Positions 1 to 7,533 of a DNA stretch of 64,000 bases are shown one piece after another. The stretch is from Thermogemmatispora carboxidivorans (GTDB taxonomy: Bacteria > Chloroflexota > Ktedonobacteria > Ktedonobacterales > Ktedonobacteraceae). The notes under the pieces were generated by a model. It did not search any database, was not told the origin of the DNA, and saw only the letters and a program-made list of their open reading frames with translations. The translations under genes and the position numbers were made by a program. How positions within the stretch are numbered: the stretch's first letter is position 1; every line of letters starts with the position of its first letter. The stretch lies in contig NZ_JNIM01000001.1 of the NCBI RefSeq assembly GCF_000702505.1, positions 372,001 to 436,000 of the forward strand. The letters run 5' to 3'.

Positions 1-236
1 GGTGCCGACTCGCTGTAATCGCCCTCCTGGGCTGGGCGCTTGAAGACATAGTAGGCCGAGGTTGAGGTCAGGGGCTGAATGCCCACTAGCTCCCAGCCCT
101 CGCGGCCCAGGCTGCTCAGATAGCGGCGCACGAAAGCGCTGCGTCGCTCGTTGCCGATCAGCGTCTCCAGACCTTCACAGGAGATGCGCCCGCGGGTGTC
201 GATATAGGCGACCTTATAAGCCCACTGCTGTGGCAT
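1..236 (-). CDS. DUF4177-like small protein (3' end cut by window)
   Basis: About 78 residues are visible, beginning MPQQWAYKVAYIDTRG. The pattern of a short beta strand (WAYKVAYID), then a region containing LGREGWELVGIQP, then a final strand (AYYVFKRP) matches the DUF4177 family, whose cellular role is unknown. The start at 236 is preceded by an AAGGAGGAAG ribosome binding site. The C-terminus lies beyond position 1, so the full length cannot be given. No partner gene is visible on this side, and no function should be inferred beyond the family name. Confidence 0.7.
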   Translation of the reverse strand, partial: MPQQWAYKVAYIDTRGRISCEGLETLIGNERRSAFVRRYLSSLGREGWELVGIQPLTSTSAYYVFKRPAQEGDYSESA

Positions 237-758
237 AGTGCTTCCTCCTTTCAGCTCGCTCGTTCGCTCGCTCGCTTGGACCGCAGCCCGAACAGTCTGG
301 GGCCAGACCAGGCCGGGAGCAACGGGTGCGGGGTCGATGCTGTCTCGTCCTCTGTCTGACAGCTCTGCTCGACAAAGAACAAGGGCAGGTGTGCGACCCG
401 TGGTTGTCCTACCGTGCCGGACCCTTGAAGCCACGTCCGGTGGCTTCCCTGGCACTGGACAGGCCGATCTGACGCCTCGCACGCTTCTGTCAGAGAGTGT
501 AGCCTGCCCGCCAGACGCCGGGGCCTGCCGGGTTCCACAATGCAACAGGCTCCGGGCAGGGGGCGCGCTAGTGCTCCCACGGGTCTCTCCGCCCAAGAGA
601 CAGTATAGCCCGACAACTGGCGGAGCACACCGTCAGAAGGCAGGGGAAGAAGGCCGGGAAAATTCCCAGGGCCGCAGCCTGGTCATTTGAACAGGCAGGA
701 GAAGGAAAAAGAGAGACAAGCCCGGAAGCCCGCGCCGGACAGAGGACGCAGGGCAGGA
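237..758. other. Non-coding stretch with one perfect hairpin
   Basis: No convincing gene is seen. Open frames on both strands here have unnatural composition (Arg/Pro/Ser/Gly-rich) and no family resemblance. The one clear structure is an inverted repeat at 427-447: GAAGCCAC, five-base loop, GTGGCTTC. It has no T-tract on either side. Just upstream of the DUF4177-like gene the sequence is a run of short GCTCG repeats (about 253-275). Confidence 0.4.
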
Positions 759-1538
759 TCAGGATGAGAGCGGGAGATCGAAGGAGAAGGTGGTACCCTG
801 GTCTTCGACGCCGGGACGCTCCAGGCGCAATGTACCGCCGTGAGCCTCGACGATGCTCTTCGTAATGTAGAGACCCAGACCTGACCCCTGACGGCTGCGC
901 GCTGCCTGCAGACGCACGTAGGGACGGAAGATGCTATTGATCTCCGCTGCCGGAATGACCCGCCCCACGTTGTGAACGCTCACGCGCACCAGGTGCTCTT
1001 CTGGCCGGCTCACGCGGACCGTAATGGTCGTATGCTCGTCGGAGTACTTGATGGCATTATCGAGCAGGTTGCCGACGGCCTGCTGCAGCCGCTCACCATC
1101 CCAGCGACCAACGAGCGGGGTCTCGGGAGCTTCGACGGTAAGGCGATGATAAGGGGCCAGCGGACGGAATTGCTCAACCAGCTCGCGAATCAAGGCCACG
1201 ATATCGCACTCGGCCAGCAGGAGTTTGAACTGGCCGGTGGACAGGTAAGAAGCGTCAAGCAGGTCGTTGACCAGGCGTTTCAGACGCTGGGCCTGGCTGA
1301 TAATGATCGCTGTACCACGCTCAACTGTCTCGCGGCGACAGTTGGGGCGGGCGATCATCTGGGCATAGTTGATGATGGGAGCGAGCGGGCCACGCAGCTC
1401 ATGAGCAATCATCGCCGTAAACTGCTCTTTGCGCGCCAGCTCCTCTTGAAGGAGCATGTTGGTACGAGTCAACTCATCTACTTGTTGTTGCAGCGCCCTG
1501 ACAACCTCTTCCTGCGACTGCTTGCGGTGAGCACGCAT
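759..1538 (-). CDS. Soluble sensor histidine kinase, orphan
   Basis: This is a 259-residue two-component kinase without any transmembrane or recognisable sensor domain. Residues about 8-38 form a predicted coiled coil (Gln/Glu/Leu-rich). The phosphoacceptor follows at H46 within IAHELRGPL, which reads RG where most families have RT or RN. The ATP-binding domain has the N box (NLLDNAIKYS) and the G2 box (GSGLGLYITKSIV). The start at 1538 has a GGGAGG ribosome binding site. No response regulator is adjacent; the only one in the window is the OmpR-type protein at 41487-42185, also without a partner. Being cytosolic and short, it probably reads an internal signal or a partner protein. The family is certain; the signal and cognate regulator are unknown. 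Confidence 0.9.
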   Translation of the reverse strand: MRAHRKQSQEEVVRALQQQVDELTRTNMLLQEELARKEQFTAMIAHELRGPLAPIINYAQMIARPNCRRETVERGTAIIISQAQRLKRLVNDLLDASYLSTGQFKLLLAECDIVALIRELVEQFRPLAPYHRLTVEAPETPLVGRWDGERLQQAVGNLLDNAIKYSDEHTTITVRVSRPEEHLVRVSVHNVGRVIPAAEINSIFRPYVRLQAARSRQGSGLGLYITKSIVEAHGGTLRLERPGVEDQGTTFSFDLPLSS

Positions 1539-1577
1539 GCGTGTGGCCTCCCTACTCGCTCGGTGGCTAGTACATCG

Positions 1578-1593
1578 TTAAGTATACACTTAA
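1578..1593. promoter_or_regulatory. Palindrome over the probable kinase promoter
   Basis: TTAAGT-ATAC-ACTTAA is an inverted repeat with 6-bp arms lying about 40 bp upstream of the kinase start. Read on the minus strand it contains TATACT, the -10 form used repeatedly in this window. No good -35 hexamer is seen at 17 bp, so this may be an activator-dependent promoter or just an operator-like site. Confidence 0.3.
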
Positions 1594-1690
1594 TCCACGT
1601 GGCCGGCGGTTGAGACGGAAGCCACTGGGAATTTTGGGGGAGAGCGAGGTGAAGAAGATGGGCTTCCGCTCTTGGGAAGAAGGTGCACCG

Positions 1691-1737
1691 CTGTCAAGAG
1701 GGGCAGGCAAGCGCAGACGCTTGCTGCCTCTTGACAG
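1691..1737 (-). terminator. Long stem-loop after the 1767-1979 gene
   Basis: CTGTCAAGA at 1691-1699 pairs with TCTTGACAG at 1729-1737. The inside continues pairing (GGCAG.CAAGCG with CGCTTGCTGCC) around a CAGA loop, giving about 20 base pairs with one or two bulges. It lies 30 nt beyond the stop codon of the minus-strand gene. There is no T-tract, so it may end or protect the transcript rather than being a standard intrinsic terminator. Confidence 0.4.
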
Positions 1738-1766
1738 GTGTTACGCTCGTCAACTCATCAGCGTCT

Positions 1767-1979
1767 TCATTCTGCCGGAATCAGACCTAAGTCGCGCAGC
1801 TCTTCCCGGGCGCCCTCGCTCAGTTGGCTGAGGTCGAGGCTGGGATCGGCATGGGCGATCAGGTGGCGCAGCCGCTCGATGATCTCCTGGCGCGTATAGA
1901 AATCGCTGGCCAGCCACAGCTCACCAATGGTGATCTCGATCTGCCGGCGCTGCAGAGCGGCCAATGCCGATTCGGCCAT
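1767..1979 (-). CDS. Hypothetical small protein (70 aa)
   Basis: I do not recognise this protein. It begins MAESALAALQRRQIEITIG, is mostly predicted helix and is acidic towards the C-terminus, ending GLIPAE. The frame stays open upstream to 2165, but the extra N-terminal part is Arg/Pro/Gln-rich and unlike protein. The ATG at 1979 has an AAGGGAGC ribosome binding site about 10 nt ahead, so I chose it. It sits between the FmdB-type gene and the histidine kinase on the same strand, with a strong stem-loop after its stop. No function can be assigned. Confidence 0.55.
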   Translation of the reverse strand: MAESALAALQRRQIEITIGELWLASDFYTRQEIIERLRHLIAHADPSLDLSQLSEGAREELRDLGLIPAE

Positions 1980-2183
1980 GCGTTCTCTGCTCCCTTCGTG
2001 CTGTTGACTGCTCTTCCTGGCTTCCTGACTGACCTGGGCTGGGCTGGGCTGGGCCAGATTGCTCCCTGTCACGCGGCGGCGCGCCAGGTGAGTCAAAGAA
2101 GGACCATCGCCGTTGTGGTGGCCCGTTTGCCGCTGTTGGCGTTGGCGATCTGGTGAGATGCTCACTCCCTGGCCCCGGCTGCC

Positions 2184-2531
2184 TCAAGAGCTACTGCTGC
2201 TGCTACTGCTGCTGCTACTGCTGCTGCTGGAGGCCACCGGTGCCTTACTGCTCCCGCTCCCCTCGCTCGCCGAGGAGGAGGAGGCGCTGCTCTCGCTCTC
2301 GCTGGACTTGCTGCTCGTGCTGCTATGCGACGAGCTGCTGCCGTTGGAGTTGGAGCTGCTGTAGTCCGTTTTATAGAAGCCGTGCCCCTTGAAGACGATC
2401 CCCGTAGGGAAGAGCACGCGATGGATCTCGCCGCCACACTGTGGGCAGACCGTTAAAGGATCGTCAGTGATTTTCTGCCAGATCTCGAAACGATGCTCAC
2501 ATGCCCGGCACGCATATTCATACGTGGGCAT
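2184..2531 (-). CDS. FmdB-family zinc ribbon protein with poly-Ser tail
   Basis: The first 60 residues are a typical FmdB/CxxC-CxxC regulatory domain: MPTYEYACRAC, then VCPQCGG, then a conserved FPTGIVFKGHGFYKTDY end. Cys8, Cys11, Cys29 and Cys32 would bind one zinc ion. The family is named after a protein at a formamide/formate metabolism locus, but its general role is unsettled. After residue 60 the protein becomes almost pure serine with a few Glu, Lys and Asn, ending in 15 consecutive serines coded by a CTG/CTA-type microsatellite (read on the plus strand). The start has a GGAGGTGA ribosome binding site. The tail length is probably variable between strains. Confidence 0.85.
   Translation of the reverse strand: MPTYEYACRACEHRFEIWQKITDDPLTVCPQCGGEIHRVLFPTGIVFKGHGFYKTDYSSSNSNGSSSSHSSTSSKSSESESSASSSSASEGSGSSKAPVASSSSSSSSSSSSSSS
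2191..2229. repeat. CTG/CTA microsatellite encoding poly-serine
   Basis: Thirteen consecutive trinucleotides (CTA CTG CTG CTG CTA and so on) on the plus strand. On the minus strand they are AGC/AGT/TAG-phase serine codons at the 3' end of the FmdB-family gene. The near-perfect unit makes slippage likely. Confidence 0.85.
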
Positions 2532-2634
2532 AGGATGCTGTCACCTCCGCGCCAGAACATGGCTCAACACTAGCGAACGAAACGAGGAAAGGAGGTCTTT
2601 CTGTGACGACTTCCTTTCCTTCATCATAAGAAAC

Positions 2635-2663
2635 AGGAGGGAAAGCGTTGCCGCTTTCCTCCT
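2635..2663 (-). terminator. Probable uvrC terminator hairpin
   Basis: AGGAGG(G)AAAGCG pairs with CGCTTTCCTCCT around a TTGC loop, with one bulged base. On the minus strand it is followed by GTTTCTTATGATG, a moderate T-rich stretch. It lies about 160 nt beyond the uvrC stop. The rest of 2532-2822 shows no gene. Confidence 0.4.
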
Positions 2664-2822
2664 TCTGTGACCAGAGAGCGTCTGCTCAATTCCGAGATGC
2701 TCTACATTAAATAGTAATCGCCAATCTCTTCGTTGTCAATCGAAAGCCTGGAGTGCTAGCGCTCGCCGCGAACCGGCTGCGGACCTGCTGCCGCCGGCAG
2801 CCGCTCCTCTCTGCTGGCTTGC

Positions 2823-4823
2823 CTAGGATCTGCCGATGTATTCCTTGACCTTCTCGGCGGCGGCGCGCGTCATGCCCTCGACGGCGGTCAGCTCCTCGAC
2901 GCTGGCCTCGCGGATGGCCTGCACGGAGCCAAAGTGCTTGAGCAGGGCCTGCTTGCGCCGGGGGCCGATGCCTGGGATCTCGTCGAGCTGCGATGTGAAG
3001 GTGCGCTGGCTGCGCAGCTTGCGATGGTAGGTGATACCGAAGCGATGGGCCTCGTCGCGGATGCGCTGCAGCAGATAGAGGCCCTGCGAGGTGCGTGGCA
3101 GGAGCAGCGGCTCGGCAGTTCTGGGGAGATAGATCGCTTCGGCGGTTGGCAGGCGGCTGTGTGAGCCTTGTTCTTTGGCCAGGCCGATGACGGGTACTTC
3201 GACCTGAAGCTCTTGCAGGACCTGCAGGGCGGCATTGAGCTGGGCTTTGCCGCCGTCGATGACGATCAGGTCCGGCAGGGGCCAGTCGTGGCTGAAGCTG
3301 GCTGTCTGGCCGTCGGCGTTCTCGACGCCCGCGCGCTCGTCGTCGGTCTTGGAGGCGAGGGCGCTCGCGCCGGTCGCGTCCTGGGTCGAGGGTGCGATCG
3401 TGGCCGGCTCCCGGCGGAAGCGGCGGCGCAGGATCTCCTGATGGCTGGCAGGGTCGTTGGCGCCTTCGACGCTCTTGATGCGGAAGCGCCGGTATTCCGC
3501 TGGCTTGGGGCGCCCGGCTTCAAAGACGACCATCGCTCCGACGGCGCTGCTGCCCTGGATGTTGGAGATGTCGTAGCATTCGATGCGGTAGGGCGGCGCC
3601 GCCAGGTTGAGGGCTGCCTGCAGCTCTTCGAGGGCCAACTGTGTCTTCTGGCTGTCGCTGAGCCATTTGATGCGTTGTTGCTCCAGCACCTCCTGAGCGT
3701 TCTGTTTGACCAGCTCGATCAGGCTGCGCTTCTCGCCACGCCGCGGGACGCTCAGGGTAATGGCCTTGCCGCGCCGGCTCCTGAGCCAGGCTTGCAGCAT
3801 ATCGCGGTCGTCCGGCTCGACTTCGAGGACAATTTCGGCGGGAATGTGGGGCGCGCTTTCGTAAAATTGCTGCAGGAAGGAACTGATGATTTCGCCCGGG
3901 CTGCTGTCGCGCGTGCCCTGCAGGATGAAGTATTCGCGCCCGATGAGCTTGCCACCGCGGAAAAAGAAGACCTGGGCGCAGGTCTCGTCTTCGGCGCTGG
4001 CCAGGGCGATGACGTCCTGGTCCTCTTGCCCTTCGGTGTTGATGATGCGCTGCTTCTCCTGGATGTGCTCGACGGCGCGGATGCGGTCGCGCAGACGGGC
4101 GGCCTCCTCGAAGTTGAGGGCCTCGGCGGCCTCATGCATGCGGGCCTCGAGCTGCTTGAGGACTTCCTCGTGTTTGCCTTCGAGGAAGAGGATGACCTGC
4201 TCGATGATGGCGTCGTAGTCTTCGCGGCTGGCGTAGCCGACGCAGGGGGCCAGGCAGCGATGAATGTAGTACTGGGTACAGGGTCGGTTGAGGTATTTGG
4301 GCTTCCAGCCCGCTGGCGTCTGGCCGTCGCGTGGTGGGACCCAGGCGCTCCCATCGTAGCGGCAGGTGCGAAAGGGAAAGAGTTTGTTGAGCAGGTCAAG
4401 GGTGGCGTCGACGGCGGCTGAGCTGGTGTATGGCCCAAAGTAGCGGTTGCCGTCGCGCTGGTAGTTGCGCACGCGATAGATGCGCGGGAAGTCTTCGCTG
4501 AGGGCCACTTTGATGTAGGGATAGTTTTTGTCGTCGCGCAGCAGGACATTGTATTTCGGGCGATATTGTTTGATGTAGTTGCTTTCGAGAACAAGGGCCT
4601 CGATTTCGTTTTCGACGACGACGTATTCGATGTCGTCGACGCGAGCAACCATGCTGCGGTTTTTGGGACTGAGGTCGGCGGATTCTTGAAAGTAGGAGCG
4701 AACGCGCTGGTGGAGTGAGACGGCCTTGCCGACGTAGATGATCTGCCCCTGGGCGTCTTTCATCAGGTAGATGCCCGGCTTGTGGGGCAGGCTGTTGAGG
4801 ACACTGCGAATTTTATCGTTCAT
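2823..4823 (-). CDS. uvrC: UvrABC excinuclease subunit C
   Basis: UvrC makes both incisions around a DNA lesion handed over by UvrA/UvrB in nucleotide excision repair. The N-terminal GIY-YIG nuclease shows PGIYLMKDAQG at residues 16-26, YVGKA at 30-34 and the catalytic Arg in LHQRVRSYF. A UVR helix pair (EARMHEAAEALNFEEAARLR) lies near 217-236. The C-terminal half has the RNase H-like nuclease (ECYDISNIQGSSAVG, then DLIVIDGGKAQL) and helix-hairpin-helix repeats (IPGIGPRRKQALLKHFGS) at the end. At 666 residues it is longer than the usual ~600, because of a low-complexity insertion of roughly 45 residues before PDLIVIDGG. The start is supported by the conserved N-terminus although its ribosome binding site is weak. 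No other uvr gene is nearby. Confidence 0.97.
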   Translation of the reverse strand: MNDKIRSVLNSLPHKPGIYLMKDAQGQIIYVGKAVSLHQRVRSYFQESADLSPKNRSMVARVDDIEYVVVENEIEALVLESNYIKQYRPKYNVLLRDDKNYPYIKVALSEDFPRIYRVRNYQRDGNRYFGPYTSSAAVDATLDLLNKLFPFRTCRYDGSAWVPPRDGQTPAGWKPKYLNRPCTQYYIHRCLAPCVGYASREDYDAIIEQVILFLEGKHEEVLKQLEARMHEAAEALNFEEAARLRDRIRAVEHIQEKQRIINTEGQEDQDVIALASAEDETCAQVFFFRGGKLIGREYFILQGTRDSSPGEIISSFLQQFYESAPHIPAEIVLEVEPDDRDMLQAWLRSRRGKAITLSVPRRGEKRSLIELVKQNAQEVLEQQRIKWLSDSQKTQLALEELQAALNLAAPPYRIECYDISNIQGSSAVGAMVVFEAGRPKPAEYRRFRIKSVEGANDPASHQEILRRRFRREPATIAPSTQDATGASALASKTDDERAGVENADGQTASFSHDWPLPDLIVIDGGKAQLNAALQVLQELQVEVPVIGLAKEQGSHSRLPTAEAIYLPRTAEPLLLPRTSQGLYLLQRIRDEAHRFGITYHRKLRSQRTFTSQLDEIPGIGPRRKQALLKHFGSVQAIREASVEELTAVEGMTRAAAEKVKEYIGRS

Positions 4824-5065
4824 CTTGGCTTGTGTGTTTCGCTTTTGTTGTGCTGGCCTCGGTCCGCCTGGCTGCCTGCTGGCTGTGGCTGGGCTGTTGC
4901 CTGTGCTCTCCCGGGGACTGCCGCCTCATTATACCATAGCAGGGGGGGAAGGCGCAGGCCCCAGCGGGGGCGGCCTTCCCGGGCCGGGTGCCTGGCCTCC
5001 TATGAAAAAAGTGGGGCCCGCGACGTTCCTGTAACGTATGCTGTGAGAGCGAAGGAGCGTCAATT

Positions 5066-5551
5066 ATGAGCGAGGCCTATCGATCCGATCCGCCGCCGGC
5101 TCTCTTTCTGGCCGCCGGCGCCGCCGCCGCTGGCGAGGTGCATCAGTTAGGGATCAGCACGCTGACCTTTAAGGTGACGACGCCCAACGCCGCCAATCTC
5201 TTTGTGCTGGAGAATCACTTTCGTAGAGGCGGGGGGCCGCCGCGCCATCTGCACTACGACCAGGAAGAGTGGTTTTATGTGCTGGCCGGAACCTTCCTCT
5301 TCGAGGTGGGTTTGCAGCGCTACCTACTGGAGTCGGGGGCCTGCCTGCTGGCTCCGCGCGGCGTTCCCCATGTCTGGGCCTGCACCGGCGAGGGCCGTAT
5401 TCTGATTGCCTTCCTGCCAGCGGGCAAGATGGAAGCCTTCTTCCGGGCGGTGACCGCCCGTGGCGAGGCGCCGGCCATGCCGCCCCAGGAGGCAGCTCTC
5501 TGGCGCGCTCACGGTATGGAGCTGCTTGGGCCGCCGTTGCCGCTGGCCTGA
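5066..5551 (+). CDS. Cupin-domain protein
   Basis: A 161-residue single-domain cupin. Metal-binding residues are visible: PPRHLHYDQEEWFYVLAGTF supplies His61, His63 and Glu67 or Glu68, and GVPHVW supplies His102. Such proteins fold as a small beta barrel and include isomerases, dioxygenases and sugar-binding regulators, so the reaction cannot be told from sequence. The start has AAGGAG nine bases upstream. It is divergent from uvrC and upstream of the methyltransferase by 164 bp, with no sign of a shared operon. Confidence 0.85.
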   Translation: MSEAYRSDPPPALFLAAGAAAAGEVHQLGISTLTFKVTTPNAANLFVLENHFRRGGGPPRHLHYDQEEWFYVLAGTFLFEVGLQRYLLESGACLLAPRGVPHVWACTGEGRILIAFLPAGKMEAFFRAVTARGEAPAMPPQEAALWRAHGMELLGPPLPLA

Positions 5552-5614
5552 TTGGTCTGGGTGAGGTCTCTCTGGAGGTGCGAACCGCCGGGGAGAGAGG
5601 GAAGAGCCACGGTC

Positions 5615-5644
5615 TTATCGTCTGGGGCCTGTTGCTGCTATAAT
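5615..5644 (+). promoter_or_regulatory. Possible promoter of the methyltransferase gene
   Basis: A perfect TATAAT at 5639-5644 is preceded after 18 bp by TTATCG, a weak -35. The predicted start of transcription is about 65 nt before the methyltransferase ATG at 5716. Confidence 0.4.
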
Positions 5645-5715
5645 GAGGCCAATCAGGATGCGCTGGCCCGTGGCGCTGGGCTGGCGACCGATAAGGTAAG
5701 GGCGGGAGGCTTGCA

Positions 5716-7518
5716 ATGGTCGATGCAGCAGGCAGGGAGCGGCGAAGGCTGACAGCGGCTCTGCAGTTGGCGCTGCCTCTGGTGGCGCGGGCGCCGCAGG
5801 AGGGGGTAGGCCGGTCGGAGCCGGGGCCGGTGACAGGAGAGAGGCCGCTGACGACGACAGGCGCGGTGGCGACACGTGCGGCGGTGGTAGAGCTGATGTT
5901 AGATTTGGCTGGCTATCGCGAGGCTGAGACGCTGACTGATCGGCTGGCGCTTGAGCCGGCGGCGGGCGAAGGGGCTTTTCTGTTGGCTCTGGCACGCCGT
6001 CTGCTCGCAAGCTGGCAGCGCCAGGGGCGGCCCGCGTGCGATCTGGTGCCGGCCCTGCTGGCTTACGAGCTGGATGAGGGACGGGCCAGCCAGGCCCGCC
6101 AGGCGCTCTGCCAGCTCTTAGCTGATTATGGCTTCGGCGCTCAGGAGGCGCGGCGTCTGGCTGCTTCCTGGCTGCGCACGGGCGATTTCCTGGTCGAGGC
6201 TCCGAGTCTGCCGGCTGCCGATCTGGTGGTGGGCAATCCGCCCTACGTGCGTCCCGAAGCGCTGCCCCGTGAGCGCCTCACCCTCTATCGCTCGCTCTAT
6301 CGGACGATGCGCGGGCGGGCTGATCTCTATGTGGCCTTTCTGGAGGCGGCTCTCTGGCGCCTGAAGCCGGGGGCGCTCTGTGCCTTCATCTGCCCCGATC
6401 GCTGGCTCTTTAACCAGTATGGGGCCGGGCTGCGCCGCCTGGTGGCCGAGGCTTTCAGCCTGGAGCTGGTGCTTGAGATGCACCGTGCTGCTCCTTTCGC
6501 TCAGGCCGTGACGGCCTATCCGGCCATTACCTTGATCCGGCGCGCCCGTCAGGGCCATCTTGTCCTGGCGCAGTTCTCAGAGGAGGAGCCGGCAGCTTCG
6601 GAGGAGGAGGCTGCCAGCCGGCTACGCGGACTGGCCGGGGCGCTGGAGGCTGTGCGTCAGGGTCAGGGGGTGGCGAGCGCTCTTCCGGCGGGCCTGCGGG
6701 CGACACGGCTGGAGATGGCAGGCCCGCTATCGGCTGAGGTTGGGGTCGACTGGTCTGGGCCGGTCCTGGCGCCCGAACGACTGGCCCTCTTGCGTCGGCT
6801 GGAGGAGCGCTTTCCGCCGCTAGAGTCGGAGGAGACGGGGACCACGGTCGGCATCGGCCTGGCGACGGGCCTGGATGAGGTCTTTATTACGAGCGACCAA
6901 ACGCTGGTAGAGCCGTCGCGCCTCTTGCCGCTGCCGCTCCGCGGCGATACGGCGAACGGCGTGCTGCGCTGGTCGGGCCATTATCTGGTCAATCCCTGGC
7001 TGCCGGAGGGCCTGGTCCCTCTGGAGGACTTCCCGCGCTTGTGGGCCTATTTCTCGCGCCATGCGGAGGCGCTCAAGCGGCGCTATGTGGCCCGCCGCTC
7101 TCCTCAACAGTGGTACCGCACGATTGACCGCGTGCAGTTTGGGCTGATTGGGCGCCACAAGCTCTATGTGCCGGATATCGCGCGCCGTTTGGAGCCTGTG
7201 CTTGATGAAGGTCAGACCTATCCTCATCATAATTTGTATGTGATTTGTTCTGGGTCGTGGGACCTGGAAGCTCTGGGTGGGCTGCTGCTCTCGGATGTGG
7301 CGCTCTTCTTTGTGGCCTGCTATGGGGTGCGTATGCGCGGCGGCTACTACCGCTTTCAGGCCCAGTATCTGCGGCGGATTCGCCTGCCGCGTCCGGCTGA
7401 GGTGACGCCGCGACAGCGCCAGGGTCTGGTGACGGCCTTCCGTCAGCGCGATCGCCGCCTGGCGACGCGCATCGCCCTGGAGCTGTATGGGATCAAGTGC
7501 TTGCTTATGGTGGACTAA
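5716..7518 (+). CDS. N6-adenine DNA methyltransferase (Eco57I/TaqI-like)
   Basis: A 600-residue adenine DNA methyltransferase. The SAM-binding motif I is LEPAAGEGAFLLALARRL (about 79-96) and the catalytic motif IV is NPPYVRP (174-180), the NPPY form used by N6-adenine enzymes. RADLYVAFLEAALWRLKPG and FICPDRWLFNQYGAGLR match the Eco57I methylase core. The C-terminal half, beginning TTVGIGLATGLDEVFIT, resembles the TaqI-type target-recognition domain. No endonuclease motif is visible, and it is shorter than type IIG fusion enzymes, so it is either solitary or the modification half of a system. Its 3' end is 15 bp from the 3' end of the TIR-STAND gene, which is transcribed towards it. The ATG has a GGGAGG ribosome binding site. 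Confidence 0.85.
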   Translation: MVDAAGRERRRLTAALQLALPLVARAPQEGVGRSEPGPVTGERPLTTTGAVATRAAVVELMLDLAGYREAETLTDRLALEPAAGEGAFLLALARRLLASWQRQGRPACDLVPALLAYELDEGRASQARQALCQLLADYGFGAQEARRLAASWLRTGDFLVEAPSLPAADLVVGNPPYVRPEALPRERLTLYRSLYRTMRGRADLYVAFLEAALWRLKPGALCAFICPDRWLFNQYGAGLRRLVAEAFSLELVLEMHRAAPFAQAVTAYPAITLIRRARQGHLVLAQFSEEEPAASEEEAASRLRGLAGALEAVRQGQGVASALPAGLRATRLEMAGPLSAEVGVDWSGPVLAPERLALLRRLEERFPPLESEETGTTVGIGLATGLDEVFITSDQTLVEPSRLLPLPLRGDTANGVLRWSGHYLVNPWLPEGLVPLEDFPRLWAYFSRHAEALKRRYVARRSPQQWYRTIDRVQFGLIGRHKLYVPDIARRLEPVLDEGQTYPHHNLYVICSGSWDLEALGGLLLSDVALFFVACYGVRMRGGYYRFQAQYLRRIRLPRPAEVTPRQRQGLVTAFRQRDRRLATRIALELYGIKCLLMVD

Positions 7519-7533
7519 GCGCCGGCGGAGCGC

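Noticed and set aside
3168..4421. 417-codon frame antisense to uvrC
   Set aside because: Composition follows the complement of uvrC codons, and uvrC is fully supported by motifs.
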